Part shown: piece after piece, positions 7,943 through 17,602 of the stretch
Layout: every line of letters starts with the position of its first letter
How positions within the stretch are numbered: position 1 is the stretch's first letter
Origin: CAWDVK01 sp963805715
Lineage (GTDB): Bacteria > Actinomycetota > Actinomycetes > Streptosporangiales > Streptosporangiaceae
DNA length: 64,000 nucleotides
NCBI GenBank assembly: GCA_963805715.1
Contig: CAWDVK010000004.1
Span: 248,001-312,000, forward strand
Direction of reading: 5' to 3'
Program-made: the position numbers and the translations under genes
The notes under the pieces: generated by a model
Database searches by the model: none
What the model was told of the DNA's origin: nothing
The model's input: the letters and a program-made list of their open reading frames with translations, nothing else

Positions 7943-9109
7943 ATGGGATTCGCAGGCAGCCAGCTGGTCAGCAAGAGCGTCGGCGTCCTGGCCGACGGAC
8001 GCGAGATCATCTACTTCGATGAGTCGCCCGGGTCGGCCAGGGACCAGATCCGGGATACCAGGGACCTGGCCGCCCGCCCGTCCGGAGCGCCCGGCGGCGA
8101 TGAGCACGATGCGGAGCTCCGCTGGGATCCGCTGGTCGGCGAGTGGGTGGTGCTAGCCGCCCGGCGCCAGGACCGGACGTTCCTCCCGCCGGCCGATCTC
8201 TGTCCGCTGTGCCCGTCGCGGCCGGGACGGGCCACCGAGATACCGGCGGCCGACTACGACGTCGTGGTCTTCGAGAACCGGTTCCCCTCGCTGCACGGTG
8301 TCGGCGCAGCGTGCCCGTGCGGATGCCCGTGCGGATGCCCGTGCGGATGCCGGTGCCGGGGCGGGTCAGCTGGGCGCGCATCGGCCGCCCCTGGGCCGCT
8401 GTGAGGTGGTCTGCTTCACCTCCGATCACGAGGCCTCGTTCGCTGCCCTGACGCCGCAGCGGGTGCGCACTGTCGTGGAGGCCTGGGCGGATCGCTCGGC
8501 CGCGCTCGGCTCGATGCCCGGCATTGCCCAGGTGTACTGCTTCGAGAACCGGGGCGAGGAGATCGGCGTTACCCTGCACCATCCGCACGGGCAGGTGTAC
8601 GCGTTCCCCTTCGTGACCCCGCGGACGGCCCGGATGCTGGAGCGGGCCGGCGCTTACCGCGGCGGCGGCCGGCGCAACCTGTTCGATGACGTCGTGGCCT
8701 GGGAGCTGGCCGAGGGCACCCGGCTGGTGGCGCGCAACGAGCACTGGATGGCCTTCGTGCCCGCGGCGGCGCGCTGGCCGTTCGAGGTCATGATCTATCC
8801 CGCGGCTCGGGTGCCTGACCTGCCCTCGCTCGGCGAGCAGCCGCGCGCGGCCTTCGGCGAGCTATACCTGGATGTGCTCCGCCGCCTGGACGGCCTGTTC
8901 GGTGTGCGCATGCCCTATGTCGCCGCGTGGCATCAGGCCCCGGTGGCAGACGCCGCCGCCCGCGCGGAGTTCGCACTGCATCTGCAGGTGATGGCCGTCC
9001 GCCGCGCCCCCGGCAAGCTTAAGTTCCTGGCCGGGACCGAGTCCGGGATGGGCGTCTGGATCAGCGACGTAACGCCGGAGGCAGCGGCTGGCCGGCTGCG
9101 CGATGCCGG

Positions 9110-9113
<4 letters not shown>
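7943..9113 (+). pseudogene. galT: Galactose-1-phosphate uridylyltransferase, frameshifted
   Basis: Two pieces of one GalT. 7943 onwards encodes the N-terminal part in one frame (RWDPLVGEWVVLAARRQDR, CPLCPSRPG, VVFENRFPSL), then enters a nonsense frame ending at 8404. The rest continues in the +1 frame from about 8300-8395 to 9113: GRCEVVCFTSDHEASF, ENRGEEIGVTLHHPHGQ with the catalytic His-Pro-His, and KFLAGTESGMGVW. The switch lies in or after a 12-bp tandem repeat (8317-8352) between FENRFPSL and GRCEVVCF, where normal GalT has a short variable loop. It needs one extra base or two missing bases. Start 3 nt after ribH; stop overlaps galK by 4 nt. Real inactivation, an assembly error or ribosomal frameshifting are all possible. 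Confidence 0.85.
8317..8352 (+). repeat. 12-bp tandem repeat inside galT
   Basis: Three copies of GTGCGGATGCCC (third copy ends CCG), preceded by a partial GTGCCC. Because the unit is 12 bp, changing copy number alone would not shift the frame, so it does not by itself explain the galT frame change. Confidence 0.85.
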
Positions 9114-10258
<1,145 letters not shown>

Positions 10259-10658
10259 GGCATCACCCGGCACCGCCGCTGAGCACCCGGCTGCCGCCGG
10301 CCAGGAAGAACCTGCTTCCGCAGGCCGAAGAACCGCGAGACTGTCACCGTACTCTGCTATTATCGAGCACATATTCGAGAGTGTTGGCGCACCGGGGCCG
10401 TTGACGAGATGACGGTTATCAGGTTGTAGCGCTCCGCGAGGAGTCTCCCGCCCCGGCCAGCGGCCCCTCCAGTTCCTGCCAGAACGCCCGCTACGCATAG
10501 CTGCGTCACCGCCCTAGGTAAACCCATGCCCGGGGTAAACGACGACCCCGCTCCGCTCCATCGCCCTGCCGTAGCGGTCCTGCTACTGCGCCTGTCCGCT
10601 GCTTCCTGCAGGACGCGCAGCTGGCCGGGCCGCCGTCCTCGCTGGAGGTGATCCGCTG
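10259..10658. other. 400-bp intergenic region upstream of the HNH gene
   Basis: It holds the SOS-like site and promoter listed separately (10355-10378), a GGTAAAC repeat (10517-10542) and, at the far end, a perfect ribosome-binding site GGAGGTGAT (10644-10652). Between the promoter and the gene are about 280 nt with no convincing ORF, so the transcript would have a long leader. Confidence 0.5.
10355..10378 (+). promoter_or_regulatory. Extended -10 promoter overlapping an SOS (LexA) box
   Basis: TGCTATTAT (10355-10363) is an extended -10 element. It abuts TCGAGCACATATTCGA (10363-10378), which matches 10 of the 12 defined bases of the actinobacterial LexA consensus TCGAAC-N4-GTTCGA. A LexA box directly over a -10 is the usual geometry for repression. 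Several 13E12-family genes in Mycobacterium tuberculosis belong to the LexA regulon, which fits the gene downstream. No good -35 is seen. Confidence 0.6.
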
Positions 10659-12227
10659 ATGTGCTCGCCTGATTCAGTCACTAGCTCGGGTGACGCGGTG
10701 GCGGCGGTCGAGGCCGGGCTGGGGTGGCTGGCAGCCGTGGACGCGACCGGCCTGACCGCTGATGAGCAGGCCGGGTGCCTGCAGGCGTTAGAACGGGCCG
10801 AGTCGCGGCTCACCGCCGCCCGCGCCAGCGTGCTCGCCGCGTTCACCGCCACGCGTGCCTTCGAGGCCGATGGGCAGGGCGGCCCGAGGTCCTGGCTGCG
10901 GTTCAGGACCCGCATCACCCGCGGCGCGGCGGCCGGGGCGGCCGCCTGGATGCGCCGGCTGGCCGCCCATCCCGCTGTCGCTGATGCGCTCGCCGCCGCG
11001 GCTCTCTCGGGGTCCTGGGCCCGGCACGTCTGCGAGTGGACGGACCTGCTGCCGGAGGCGAGCCGGGCGGATGCCGATCGGATTCTGCTGGCCGCGGCGG
11101 CGAGCGGGGCAGAGCTGGCCGACCTGGCCGCCCTGGCCGAGGAGATTCGCCTGCGGTGCGCTGAGCCTGATAACGACAGCGATGACGACGGGTTCGGTGA
11201 CCGTTACCTGCGGCTGGACCGGCACTACCGCGGCGCGGGCAAACTCGACGCCGACCTGACCCCGCAGTGCGCCACCGCCCTGCAGGCCGTCTTGGACGCC
11301 CTCGGCAAGAAGCAGGGCGCGGAGGACACGCGGACCCGCCGCCAGCGCGACCATGACGCGCTCGAGGAAGCGTGCCGCCGGCTGATCGGCGTGGGCACCC
11401 TCCCCGACCGGGCCGGCCAGCCCACCCAGATCCTGCTCCACATGAGCCTCGATCAGCTCCGCGGCGCGGGCGGCAGCGGCGCCGCGGGCGCCGAGGCCGC
11501 GTGGGCGGCCGCGCAAGGCGGCGCGTCCGCGCCCGCGCCGCCGGGTGCGGACTGCGATGCCGCGATCGTCCCGGTAGTCAGCGGCCATGTCGATCCGGAC
11601 GTGCTGGACTCTCTCGCCGCCGCGCTGCTCGCCCGCCGCGATGCCCCCGATCGTGACGCCGAAGGCCGTGACCCCGACCGTGGTGACCCGGACCGTGACG
11701 CCCCTGGTGGCGGCGCACGCGGCGGTGACCCGGGCCGCGGTGACCTCGGCGGCCGGGATGATCGTGCTGCGGCGCGGCAGGAGCGGCTGGACCGGGCGGT
11801 GCGGCAGCTGATCCTCCGGCACGCCGCCAGCCTGATGTCCGGGCCCGGCGGCCTGGCTGCCTACCTGCGCACCGGGCTCGCGGACCGGCTGACAGGCTCG
11901 GTGCCGCTGCCGCTGGACATCGGCGCGGTCACTGACACCATCCCGGTGCACCTGCGCCGGGCCGTCACCAGCCGCGACCGCCGCTGCCGGTTCCCCGGCT
12001 GCGACCAGCCCCCGGCCGCCTGCCAGCCACACCACATCACCCCTCGCTGCGAGGGCGGCCCGACCAGCCTGGCCAACCTGATCCTGATGTGCAGCTTCCA
12101 CCACCTGATCGCGATCCACCGATGGGGATGGGCCATCGCCCTGCACCCCGACGGCACCCTCACCGCCACCAGCCCCGACCACCAGCGCACCCTGCACGAC
12201 CACGGACCACCCGCCCACGCTGCCTGA
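10659..12227 (+). CDS. DUF222 / HNH endonuclease (13E12-repeat family)
   Basis: 522 residues. The N-terminal DUF222 domain (about 10-300) is Ala/Arg-rich and helical, with the typical ALERAESRLTAARASVLAAF start. The C-terminal HNH domain (about 430-500) has CRFPGCDQPPAACQPHHI followed by GGPTSLANLILMCSFHH: zinc cysteines, catalytic HH, Asn and His all present. In between, an Asp/Arg/Gly-rich repeat tract (about 330-375, RDPDRGDPDRD-like) looks expandable. The family is often multicopy and its role is unclear, possibly DNA repair or mobile-element related. ATG 10659 is set by the strong GGAGGTGAT site. It converges with the iron transport operon. Confidence 0.9.
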   Translation: MCSPDSVTSSGDAVAAVEAGLGWLAAVDATGLTADEQAGCLQALERAESRLTAARASVLAAFTATRAFEADGQGGPRSWLRFRTRITRGAAAGAAAWMRRLAAHPAVADALAAAALSGSWARHVCEWTDLLPEASRADADRILLAAAASGAELADLAALAEEIRLRCAEPDNDSDDDGFGDRYLRLDRHYRGAGKLDADLTPQCATALQAVLDALGKKQGAEDTRTRRQRDHDALEEACRRLIGVGTLPDRAGQPTQILLHMSLDQLRGAGGSGAAGAEAAWAAAQGGASAPAPPGADCDAAIVPVVSGHVDPDVLDSLAAALLARRDAPDRDAEGRDPDRGDPDRDAPGGGARGGDPGRGDLGGRDDRAAARQERLDRAVRQLILRHAASLMSGPGGLAAYLRTGLADRLTGSVPLPLDIGAVTDTIPVHLRRAVTSRDRRCRFPGCDQPPAACQPHHITPRCEGGPTSLANLILMCSFHHLIAIHRWGWAIALHPDGTLTATSPDHQRTLHDHGPPAHAA

Positions 12228-12285
12228 GCGGGAGGTAGCCAGAAGCAGCGAGCCGGCTGGCCGGCGCGAGCATGCTGGGCTGGGG

Positions 12286-13371
12286 CTAGCCGCGTGACCA
12301 GGCGCGGACCGGGCCCTTAGCGGCCAGCCGCACGACTGAGCCGGGCGGCAGCTGCGGTCCGCCGCTGGTCCGCACGATGATCGGGGCCGCGGCCGGGTCG
12401 TGCTCCGGCTGAACCCGCAGCACGGCGTCGTGGCCGTAGTACTCACAGGCGACGATCCGGGCGGCCAGGACCGCGCCGGCCCCATCGCGGGCCGCGCCGC
12501 CGTCAGCCGGGCCGCGAGCCGGCGCCTCGTCGCAGAGCACCAGCTGCTCGGGCCGGACCAGCACGGTCACCGGGCCGGGCGAGGGGACGGCCGGCTCGAG
12601 CGGCAGCCTGCCGAACATGGTGTCGACGCCGCCGCCGTCGCAGATCCCGTCGATCAGGTTCGCGTCGCCGATGAAACGGGCGACGTCCGCGTCGGCCGGG
12701 CACGCATACAGCTCCTGCGGCGCCGCGCACTGGGCGATCCTGCCGTCCCTGAGCACTGCCACCCGGTCGGCCATCGAGAGCGCCTCGTCCTGGTCGTGCG
12801 TGACCAGGACCGCGGTGGCGCCGGACGCGCGGAAGATCTCCCGGACATCCGCCCGCACGCTGGCCCGCAGATGCGCGTCCAGGGAAGCGAAGGGCTCGTC
12901 CAGCAGGACGACCGTCGGCTGAATGGCCAGCGCCCTGGCCAGGGCGACGCGCTGCTGCTGCCCGCCGGACAGCTGGTGCGGGTACCGCCTGCCCAGGCCA
13001 GCCAGGCCGACCGACTCCAGCAGCGCCTCGGTCCCGGGCCCGCGGCGCTCCCGGGCGGGCAGCCCGAAGCTGACGTTGGCGGCCACGTTGAGGTGCGGGA
13101 ACAGGCTGCCCTCTTGCGGCACGTAGCCGATCCGCCTGCGCTCAGGCGGCACGAAGGCACCCGGGCCGTCGGCCACGGTGGCACCAATCCGCACCGTCCC
13201 CGAGTCGGCATGCTCGAACCCCGCGAGCACCCGCAGCAGCGTGGTCTTGCCGCTGCCGGAAGGGCCGAGGATGGCCGTCAGCGAGCCGGCCGGCACGTCC
13301 AGGTCCACGCCCGTCAGCACCGGATGGTCACCGAACGCCTTATGCACGCCGGTCACGGCCAGCTGAGTCAT
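12286..13371 (-). CDS. fbpC: Fe(III) ABC transporter ATP-binding protein (FbpC-like)
   Basis: 361 residues from the preferred start. Walker A GPSGSGKTT, Q-loop YVPQEGSLFPHLN, signature LSGGQQQRVALARAL, Walker B VVLLDEPFASLD, H-loop LVTHDQDEALSMADR; a C-terminal TOBE-like regulatory domain follows (about 245-360). An upstream GTG at 13404 would add 11 residues. ATG 13371 is preferred because it follows AAGGATG with good spacing and leaves a 4-nt gap to the permease stop. The class also includes putrescine and thiamine importers; the neighbours argue for iron. Confidence 0.88.
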   Translation of the reverse strand: MTQLAVTGVHKAFGDHPVLTGVDLDVPAGSLTAILGPSGSGKTTLLRVLAGFEHADSGTVRIGATVADGPGAFVPPERRRIGYVPQEGSLFPHLNVAANVSFGLPARERRGPGTEALLESVGLAGLGRRYPHQLSGGQQQRVALARALAIQPTVVLLDEPFASLDAHLRASVRADVREIFRASGATAVLVTHDQDEALSMADRVAVLRDGRIAQCAAPQELYACPADADVARFIGDANLIDGICDGGGVDTMFGRLPLEPAVPSPGPVTVLVRPEQLVLCDEAPARGPADGGAARDGAGAVLAARIVACEYYGHDAVLRVQPEHDPAAAPIIVRTSGGPQLPPGSVVRLAAKGPVRAWSRG

Positions 13372-13375
13372 GCTG

Positions 13376-14995
13376 TCATCCTTGCTCGTGCGCTGAGCGG
13401 TCAAAGAACCGGCCGAGCACGTAACTCGGCACCGCCGCGACCGCGATCATCACCAGCGCGAACGGCGCCGCCTGTCCGTACGACGAGTTCGTCTCGTACT
13501 GCCAGAACTGCGTGGCCAGCGTCTGCACGCCGGTCGGCACGAGCAGCAGGGTAGCGGTGAGCTCGGTGATAACCGACAGGAACACCAGGCAGAACGCTGC
13601 CGCCAGGCCCGGTCCCGCCAGTCGCAGCGTCACCCGGCGCAGGGTAGCCAGCTTCCGCTGGCCGAGCGAGCGGGACATCTCATCCAGGCTGGCCGGCGCT
13701 CGGGCCACCGCTGCCTTGACGCCGACCAGCGCCAGCGGGAAGAACATGATCGCGTAGCAGATCACCAGCAGCGGTGCGGTCTGGTAGCCGGTCCCGGCCA
13801 GGTACCGCTCGGTGAAGAAGGTCAGCGCGAGCGCGATCACCACGCCGGGCATGGCGAGCACCAGGTAGGTGCTGCGCTCCAGGAAATGCCGGGCGCGGCC
13901 GGAGTACCGGATCGCCAGCAGCGCTACCGGCAGCGCCAGCAGCGTGTCCAGCGCCCCGGCCGCGGCGCCGTAGACGGCCGTATGCCAGGCGGCGTCGAGC
14001 ATGGACACGCTCGTCGCGCTGGTGACCGACGGGACCCCGCCCTCGAAGATCCAGTAGATGCTCGCGGCCACGGGCAGGCCGAGCGCCAGCAGGACGAGCA
14101 GCGTCAGGCTGGCCAGCGCGGGGATCGCTGTGGCGCCGAGCCGGTGCGGCGGGGTAACCCGCTGCGCCATCGCGCCCACCCTGACGGCCCGGCCGCGGCC
14201 GCGCAGCATTCCCTCGCCGCCGAGCACGAGCAGGCTCAGCACGACGAGCACCAGCGAGAGCGCGCAGGCGGCAGTGGTGCTGAAGGCCGAGTTGAACTCG
14301 GTGAAGATTTCCGTGGTGAAGGTCTGGTAACCGAGGATCTCGAAGGCCCCGTACTCGGCCAGCAGGACCAGCGCGACAAGCAGGCAGCCGCCGAGGATGG
14401 CGCCGCGAGCCTGGCCGAGGGTGATCCGGGCAAAGGTGCGCAGCCGGCTCGTGCCCAGGCTGCGGGCGACCTCCTCCTGAGCCGGGTCGGCCGCGCGCAG
14501 GCTGGCCGCCACCGGCAGGTAGACCAGCGGGTACACGGCAAGGGTCATGACCAGCACGGCGCCCCGAAAGCCGTGTACCCAGCCCCACAGTGACTCCCAG
14601 CCGAAGCTCACCACGAAGTCGGGGATGGCCAGCGGCACCACGACCAGTACTGCCCAGATCCGCCGTCCCGGCAGGTTCGTCCGCTCGATCAGCCATGCGG
14701 CCCCGGTGCCGATGATCGCGCACAGGACCGTCACCACGACGGTCAGCCGGACCGTGTTCCAGAGCAGGGTGGCGGTCAGCGGCCGGAAGATGAGCGAGAT
14801 CACCGTCGACAGGCCCGCCTGGCTGGCCTCGATCAGCAGGAAGACCAGGGGCAGCGCGAGCCCGGCCGCGATCAGTGAGCTGACGGCGAGCAGCCCGCCC
14901 GGCCGCCGGGCCCGGCGTGCGCGGACCGGGCTAGCCCGGGGTGGCTCGACGCTGGGCCGTGGCGGTACTCCGGTCACATCCTGGCGAGTCACCAT
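13376..14995 (-). CDS. fbpB: Fe(III) ABC transporter permease, fused two-domain (FbpB-like)
   Basis: 539 residues with about 12 membrane segments in two halves, each carrying an EAA-type cytoplasmic loop: QEEVARSLGTSRLRTFARIT in the first and LDEMSRSLGQRKLATLRRVT in the second. This fused arrangement is characteristic of the iron/thiamine permease group. ATG start at 14995, 52 nt after the binding-protein stop. Arg/Pro-rich N-terminal 35 residues are cytoplasmic. Confidence 0.9.
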   Translation of the reverse strand: MVTRQDVTGVPPRPSVEPPRASPVRARRARRPGGLLAVSSLIAAGLALPLVFLLIEASQAGLSTVISLIFRPLTATLLWNTVRLTVVVTVLCAIIGTGAAWLIERTNLPGRRIWAVLVVVPLAIPDFVVSFGWESLWGWVHGFRGAVLVMTLAVYPLVYLPVAASLRAADPAQEEVARSLGTSRLRTFARITLGQARGAILGGCLLVALVLLAEYGAFEILGYQTFTTEIFTEFNSAFSTTAACALSLVLVVLSLLVLGGEGMLRGRGRAVRVGAMAQRVTPPHRLGATAIPALASLTLLVLLALGLPVAASIYWIFEGGVPSVTSATSVSMLDAAWHTAVYGAAAGALDTLLALPVALLAIRYSGRARHFLERSTYLVLAMPGVVIALALTFFTERYLAGTGYQTAPLLVICYAIMFFPLALVGVKAAVARAPASLDEMSRSLGQRKLATLRRVTLRLAGPGLAAAFCLVFLSVITELTATLLLVPTGVQTLATQFWQYETNSSYGQAAPFALVMIAVAAVPSYVLGRFFDRSAHEQG

Positions 14996-15047
14996 CTGCC
15001 TGATCCCGATCTTGCCGCAGCGCCGCCCGGCGGCTCAAGACGGCAGT

Positions 15048-16079
15048 TCATAGCAGCCCGGCGGCGCGCATCAGCGCGATAGCGGTCGAGCCGTCGCCCA
15101 GTTCGCCGATCGTGATCGGGTACGGCTGCAGCTGGCTGAACGGCGTTTCCGGCGCCAGCGTCGTGACGCCCGAGGCGAGCGGGTACTCGAAGCTGATCGA
15201 CTTCGCCGGGCTGGCCAGGATCTCCTGGCCCTGCTTGCTGACCAGGAACGCCACGAACCGCTGGGCGGCGGCCTGATGCCTGCTGGACTTCAGCACCGCG
15301 GCACCGGAGACATCGACCACGTAGCCGGGATCACCGGTGGTGAAGTAGGTGATCTTCGAGTGCATGTTGCCCGCGCCGATCTCCGCGCGCATCCGGTACC
15401 AGTAGTACTGATTGATGATCCCGAACGCCACAGAGCCCCGGTTCACCTCATCCGCGATCGTCTCGTTGTCGGCGTAGACATGGTTGCCGTTGGCTGCGTT
15501 GGCCTTGATCGCGTTCAGCCAGCTGACCGTGGCGGCGCGGCCGTAGGCGCGGTCGTAGGCAGTCACGATGGGCTGGAAGTCGGTCTCCTGCGGGGCGAGC
15601 GCGAGCTTGCCGCTGTATTTCGGATCGGCTAGCTGGCTGACCCGAGTGGGCAGCTGAGTCGCTGAGATGAGTCCCGGGTTATAGATGATGACGCTGACCC
15701 GCGCCGAGACGCCCACCCAGTCGCCCTGCGGTGAGTTGTACCTGGCCGGGGTTCTCGCCAGCGTCGACGGGTCGATGGCCGCCAGCAGGCCCTTGCTCTG
15801 CAGGCTCTCCAGCGGCGGGGAGTTCTCGGTGTAGAAGACGTCGGCGGGGGAGTGGGAGCCCTCGGCGGTGATCTGGCCCGCCAGCGTGTCCTCGTCGTCG
15901 CTGCGGACCAGCACGGTGATGCCGGTCTGCTTCTCGAACGCCGAGATCAGGGTCTCGGCCGTCTGCACGTGCTGGCCGTTATAGAGCGTGATCGTCGACT
16001 CCCCCGATGATGAGCCGCAGGCCGCCAGGGCGGCGCAGGCCGCGGCAGCCGCCACGACGGCAGCGCCCCAGCGCCTCAC
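15048..16079 (-). CDS. fbpA: Fe(III)-binding lipoprotein (FbpA-like)
   Basis: 343 residues. Signal peptide with lipobox LAAC at about residue 21, then a type-2 periplasmic binding fold: ITLYNGQHVQTAETLISAFE, SPADVFYTENS, and the NQYYWYR stretch supplying the tyrosine pair that binds ferric iron in this family. GTG 16079 overlaps the stop of a small upstream lipoprotein gene by 4 nt. It delivers Fe3+ to the permease and ATPase encoded downstream. The iron boxes upstream point to repression by IdeR/DmdR when iron is plentiful. Confidence 0.9.
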   Translation of the reverse strand: MRRWGAAVVAAAAACAALAACGSSSGESTITLYNGQHVQTAETLISAFEKQTGITVLVRSDDEDTLAGQITAEGSHSPADVFYTENSPPLESLQSKGLLAAIDPSTLARTPARYNSPQGDWVGVSARVSVIIYNPGLISATQLPTRVSQLADPKYSGKLALAPQETDFQPIVTAYDRAYGRAATVSWLNAIKANAANGNHVYADNETIADEVNRGSVAFGIINQYYWYRMRAEIGAGNMHSKITYFTTGDPGYVVDVSGAAVLKSSRHQAAAQRFVAFLVSKQGQEILASPAKSISFEYPLASGVTTLAPETPFSQLQPYPITIGELGDGSTAIALMRAAGLL

Positions 16080-16219
16080 GCGGCAGCTCCCGGGCAGATC
16101 GCGTCCAGCTTCCTGCTGGCCGCGGCCACCAGCGCGGGCGATGAGGAGCAGGCGCTCAGGGCCAGGACCGGAGTGAGCGCTGCGGCTACCGCCATCGCGC
16201 GCTGGGATCGACTCGTCAT
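16076..16219 (-). CDS. 47-residue lipoprotein leading the iron operon
   Basis: ATG 16219 follows GAGGAAA with 8-nt spacing. The product is a short basic start (MTSRSQRAM), a hydrophobic stretch, and a lipobox LSAC with Cys at residue 24, then SSSPALVAAASRKLDAICPG and an Ala tail. The TGA overlaps the fbpA GTG by 4 nt, so fbpA translation should be coupled to it. The mature peptide would be only about 24 residues with one further Cys. I do not recognise the family. Either it is a true small lipoprotein under iron control, or a degenerate copy of a binding-protein signal sequence kept for coupling. Confidence 0.6.
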   Translation of the reverse strand: MTSRSQRAMAVAAALTPVLALSACSSSPALVAAASRKLDAICPGAAA

Positions 16220-16259
16220 ATATCCGTTTCCTCGGGCAGCACCGCCGCCGCCTGCCAGC

Positions 16260-16298
16260 TTAGGCTTACCTTGCCTGAAGTAACTTAGGCTAACCTAA
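16260..16298 (-). promoter_or_regulatory. Two iron boxes (IdeR/DmdR-type)
   Basis: TTAGGCTAACCTAA (16285-16298) is a perfect match to the right part of the iron-box consensus TTAGGTTAGGCTAACCTAA; read on the minus strand the 19-mer matches at 15 positions by hand count. A second, weaker copy, TTAGGCTTACCTT, is at 16260-16272. They lie 41-79 nt upstream of the small lipoprotein start. The divergent XdhC-like gene starts 140 nt away, so it might also be affected. Confidence 0.85.
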
Positions 16299-16438
16299 CA
16301 AAAACGGCCGGGTGTGCCGAGCTGGCCCCGCAGCACGCCGGATCGGCCGCGCTGCCGCCGCGAAGCTGGTCATCGCTGACTCGGCCGTCGGCCACGTACT
16401 CTATCCGGTAGAGATCGAGACGCCTGAGGTGACCAGTA

Positions 16439-17593
16439 TTGCGTGACATCCTGGATTCGATCACGAAGTGGTGGGAGGCGGGGGAGGCCTTCGGCCTGGC
16501 GACGGTGGTCAGCACGTTCCGCAGCGCGCCGCGAGAACCGGGCGCGGCGCTGGCCGTCTCGGCGGCCGGCGAGGTCGTCGGGAGCGTGTCCGGCGGGTGC
16601 GTCGAGGGCGCCCTCTACGAGCTGGCCACCCGGGTCGCCGGCACCGGGCAGCCGGTGCTGCAGCGGTACGGGATCAGCGACGACGATGCGTTCGCGGTCG
16701 GCCTCACCTGCGGCGGCATCATCGATATCTTCGTGCAGCCGGTCAGCCGCGAGCAATACGGGGAACTCGGCGAGCTGGCGGCAGCAGTCCGCTCCGGCAG
16801 CCCTGTCGCGGTCGCGACCGTGATCTCCGGTCCCGGCCAGGTCGGCGCGCGGCGGGTGATCTGGGGCGCTGACGACGCGGCGGCGGCCGGCGCCGCCCCG
16901 CCCGGCTCTGGCTCGCTCGGATCGGGCGACCGGCTCGACCAGGCCGTCGACGACGATGCGCGCGGGATGCTGGCCCAGGGCCTGACCGGGGTCCGCCGGT
17001 ACGGGCCGGAGGGCGAGCGCCGCCGGGATGAGCTGGCCGTATTCGTGCAGTCCTTCGCCCCGCCGCCGCAGCTGCTGGTCTTCGGCGCCATCGACTTCGC
17101 CGCGGCCGTGGCCAAGGCCGGCAAGTTCCTCGGCTACCGGGTGACCGTCTGCGACGCCCGGCCGGTGTTCGCCACCGGCTCACGGTTCCCCGACGCCGAT
17201 GAGGTGGTAACCGACTGGCCGCACCGGTACCTGTCCGGCATCAGCACCGACGACCGTACCGTCATCTGCGTGCTGACCCACGATCCCAAGTTCGACGTGC
17301 CGCTGCTGCAGGTGGCCCTGCGCCGTCCGGCCGCCTACATCGGCGCAATGGGCAGCCGGCGGACGCACGAGGACAGGCTGGCGCGGCTGCGTGACGTGGG
17401 CATGACCGAGGCCGAGCTGGCCAGGTTGCGCTCGCCGATCGGGCTGGACCTGGGCGCCCGCACGCCGGAGGAGACCGCCGTGGCCATCGCCGCCGAGCTG
17501 ATCCAGCTGCGCTGGGGCGGCTCGGGCCGCCCGCTGACCGCGACGACGGGCCGGATTCACCATGAGCGGATGACGGACGGTGCAGCTCGCTAG
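16439..17593 (+). CDS. XdhC/CoxI-family protein
   Basis: 384 residues. XdhC_CoxI domain at the N-terminus (about 15-80) with the hallmark GSVSGGCVEGALYE; a C-terminal Rossmann-like XdhC_C domain (about 200-345) with LLVFGAIDFAAAVAKAGKFL, VICVLTHDPKFDVPLLQ and YIGAMGSRRT. Family members bind molybdenum cofactor and help insert or sulfurate it in xanthine- or CO-dehydrogenase-type enzymes. No such enzyme lies in the window. The start is TTG 16439, 6 nt after GAGGTGACC. A Gly/Ala-rich insert at about 145-160 separates the domains. The MocA-like gene follows after 9 nt. Confidence 0.88.
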   Translation: MRDILDSITKWWEAGEAFGLATVVSTFRSAPREPGAALAVSAAGEVVGSVSGGCVEGALYELATRVAGTGQPVLQRYGISDDDAFAVGLTCGGIIDIFVQPVSREQYGELGELAAAVRSGSPVAVATVISGPGQVGARRVIWGADDAAAAGAAPPGSGSLGSGDRLDQAVDDDARGMLAQGLTGVRRYGPEGERRRDELAVFVQSFAPPPQLLVFGAIDFAAAVAKAGKFLGYRVTVCDARPVFATGSRFPDADEVVTDWPHRYLSGISTDDRTVICVLTHDPKFDVPLLQVALRRPAAYIGAMGSRRTHEDRLARLRDVGMTEAELARLRSPIGLDLGARTPEETAVAIAAELIQLRWGGSGRPLTATTGRIHHERMTDGAAR

Positions 17594-17602
17594 CCTGAGC
17601 AC

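Noticed and set aside
8317..8352. CRISPR-like direct repeats
   Set aside because: Units of 12 bp directly abut without spacers, inside galT; the other tandem repeats in the window likewise have no spacers and no cas gene is present.
10788..12485. Long open frame (565 codons) antisense to the DUF222/HNH gene
   Set aside because: High-GC DNA leaves long empty antisense frames. The plus-strand frame has complete HNH motifs; the antisense one has none.
12286..16079. Thiamine or spermidine transporter instead of iron
   Set aside because: The fused permease alone would allow it, but the tyrosine-rich binding-site motif NQYYWYR and the iron boxes favour ferric iron.
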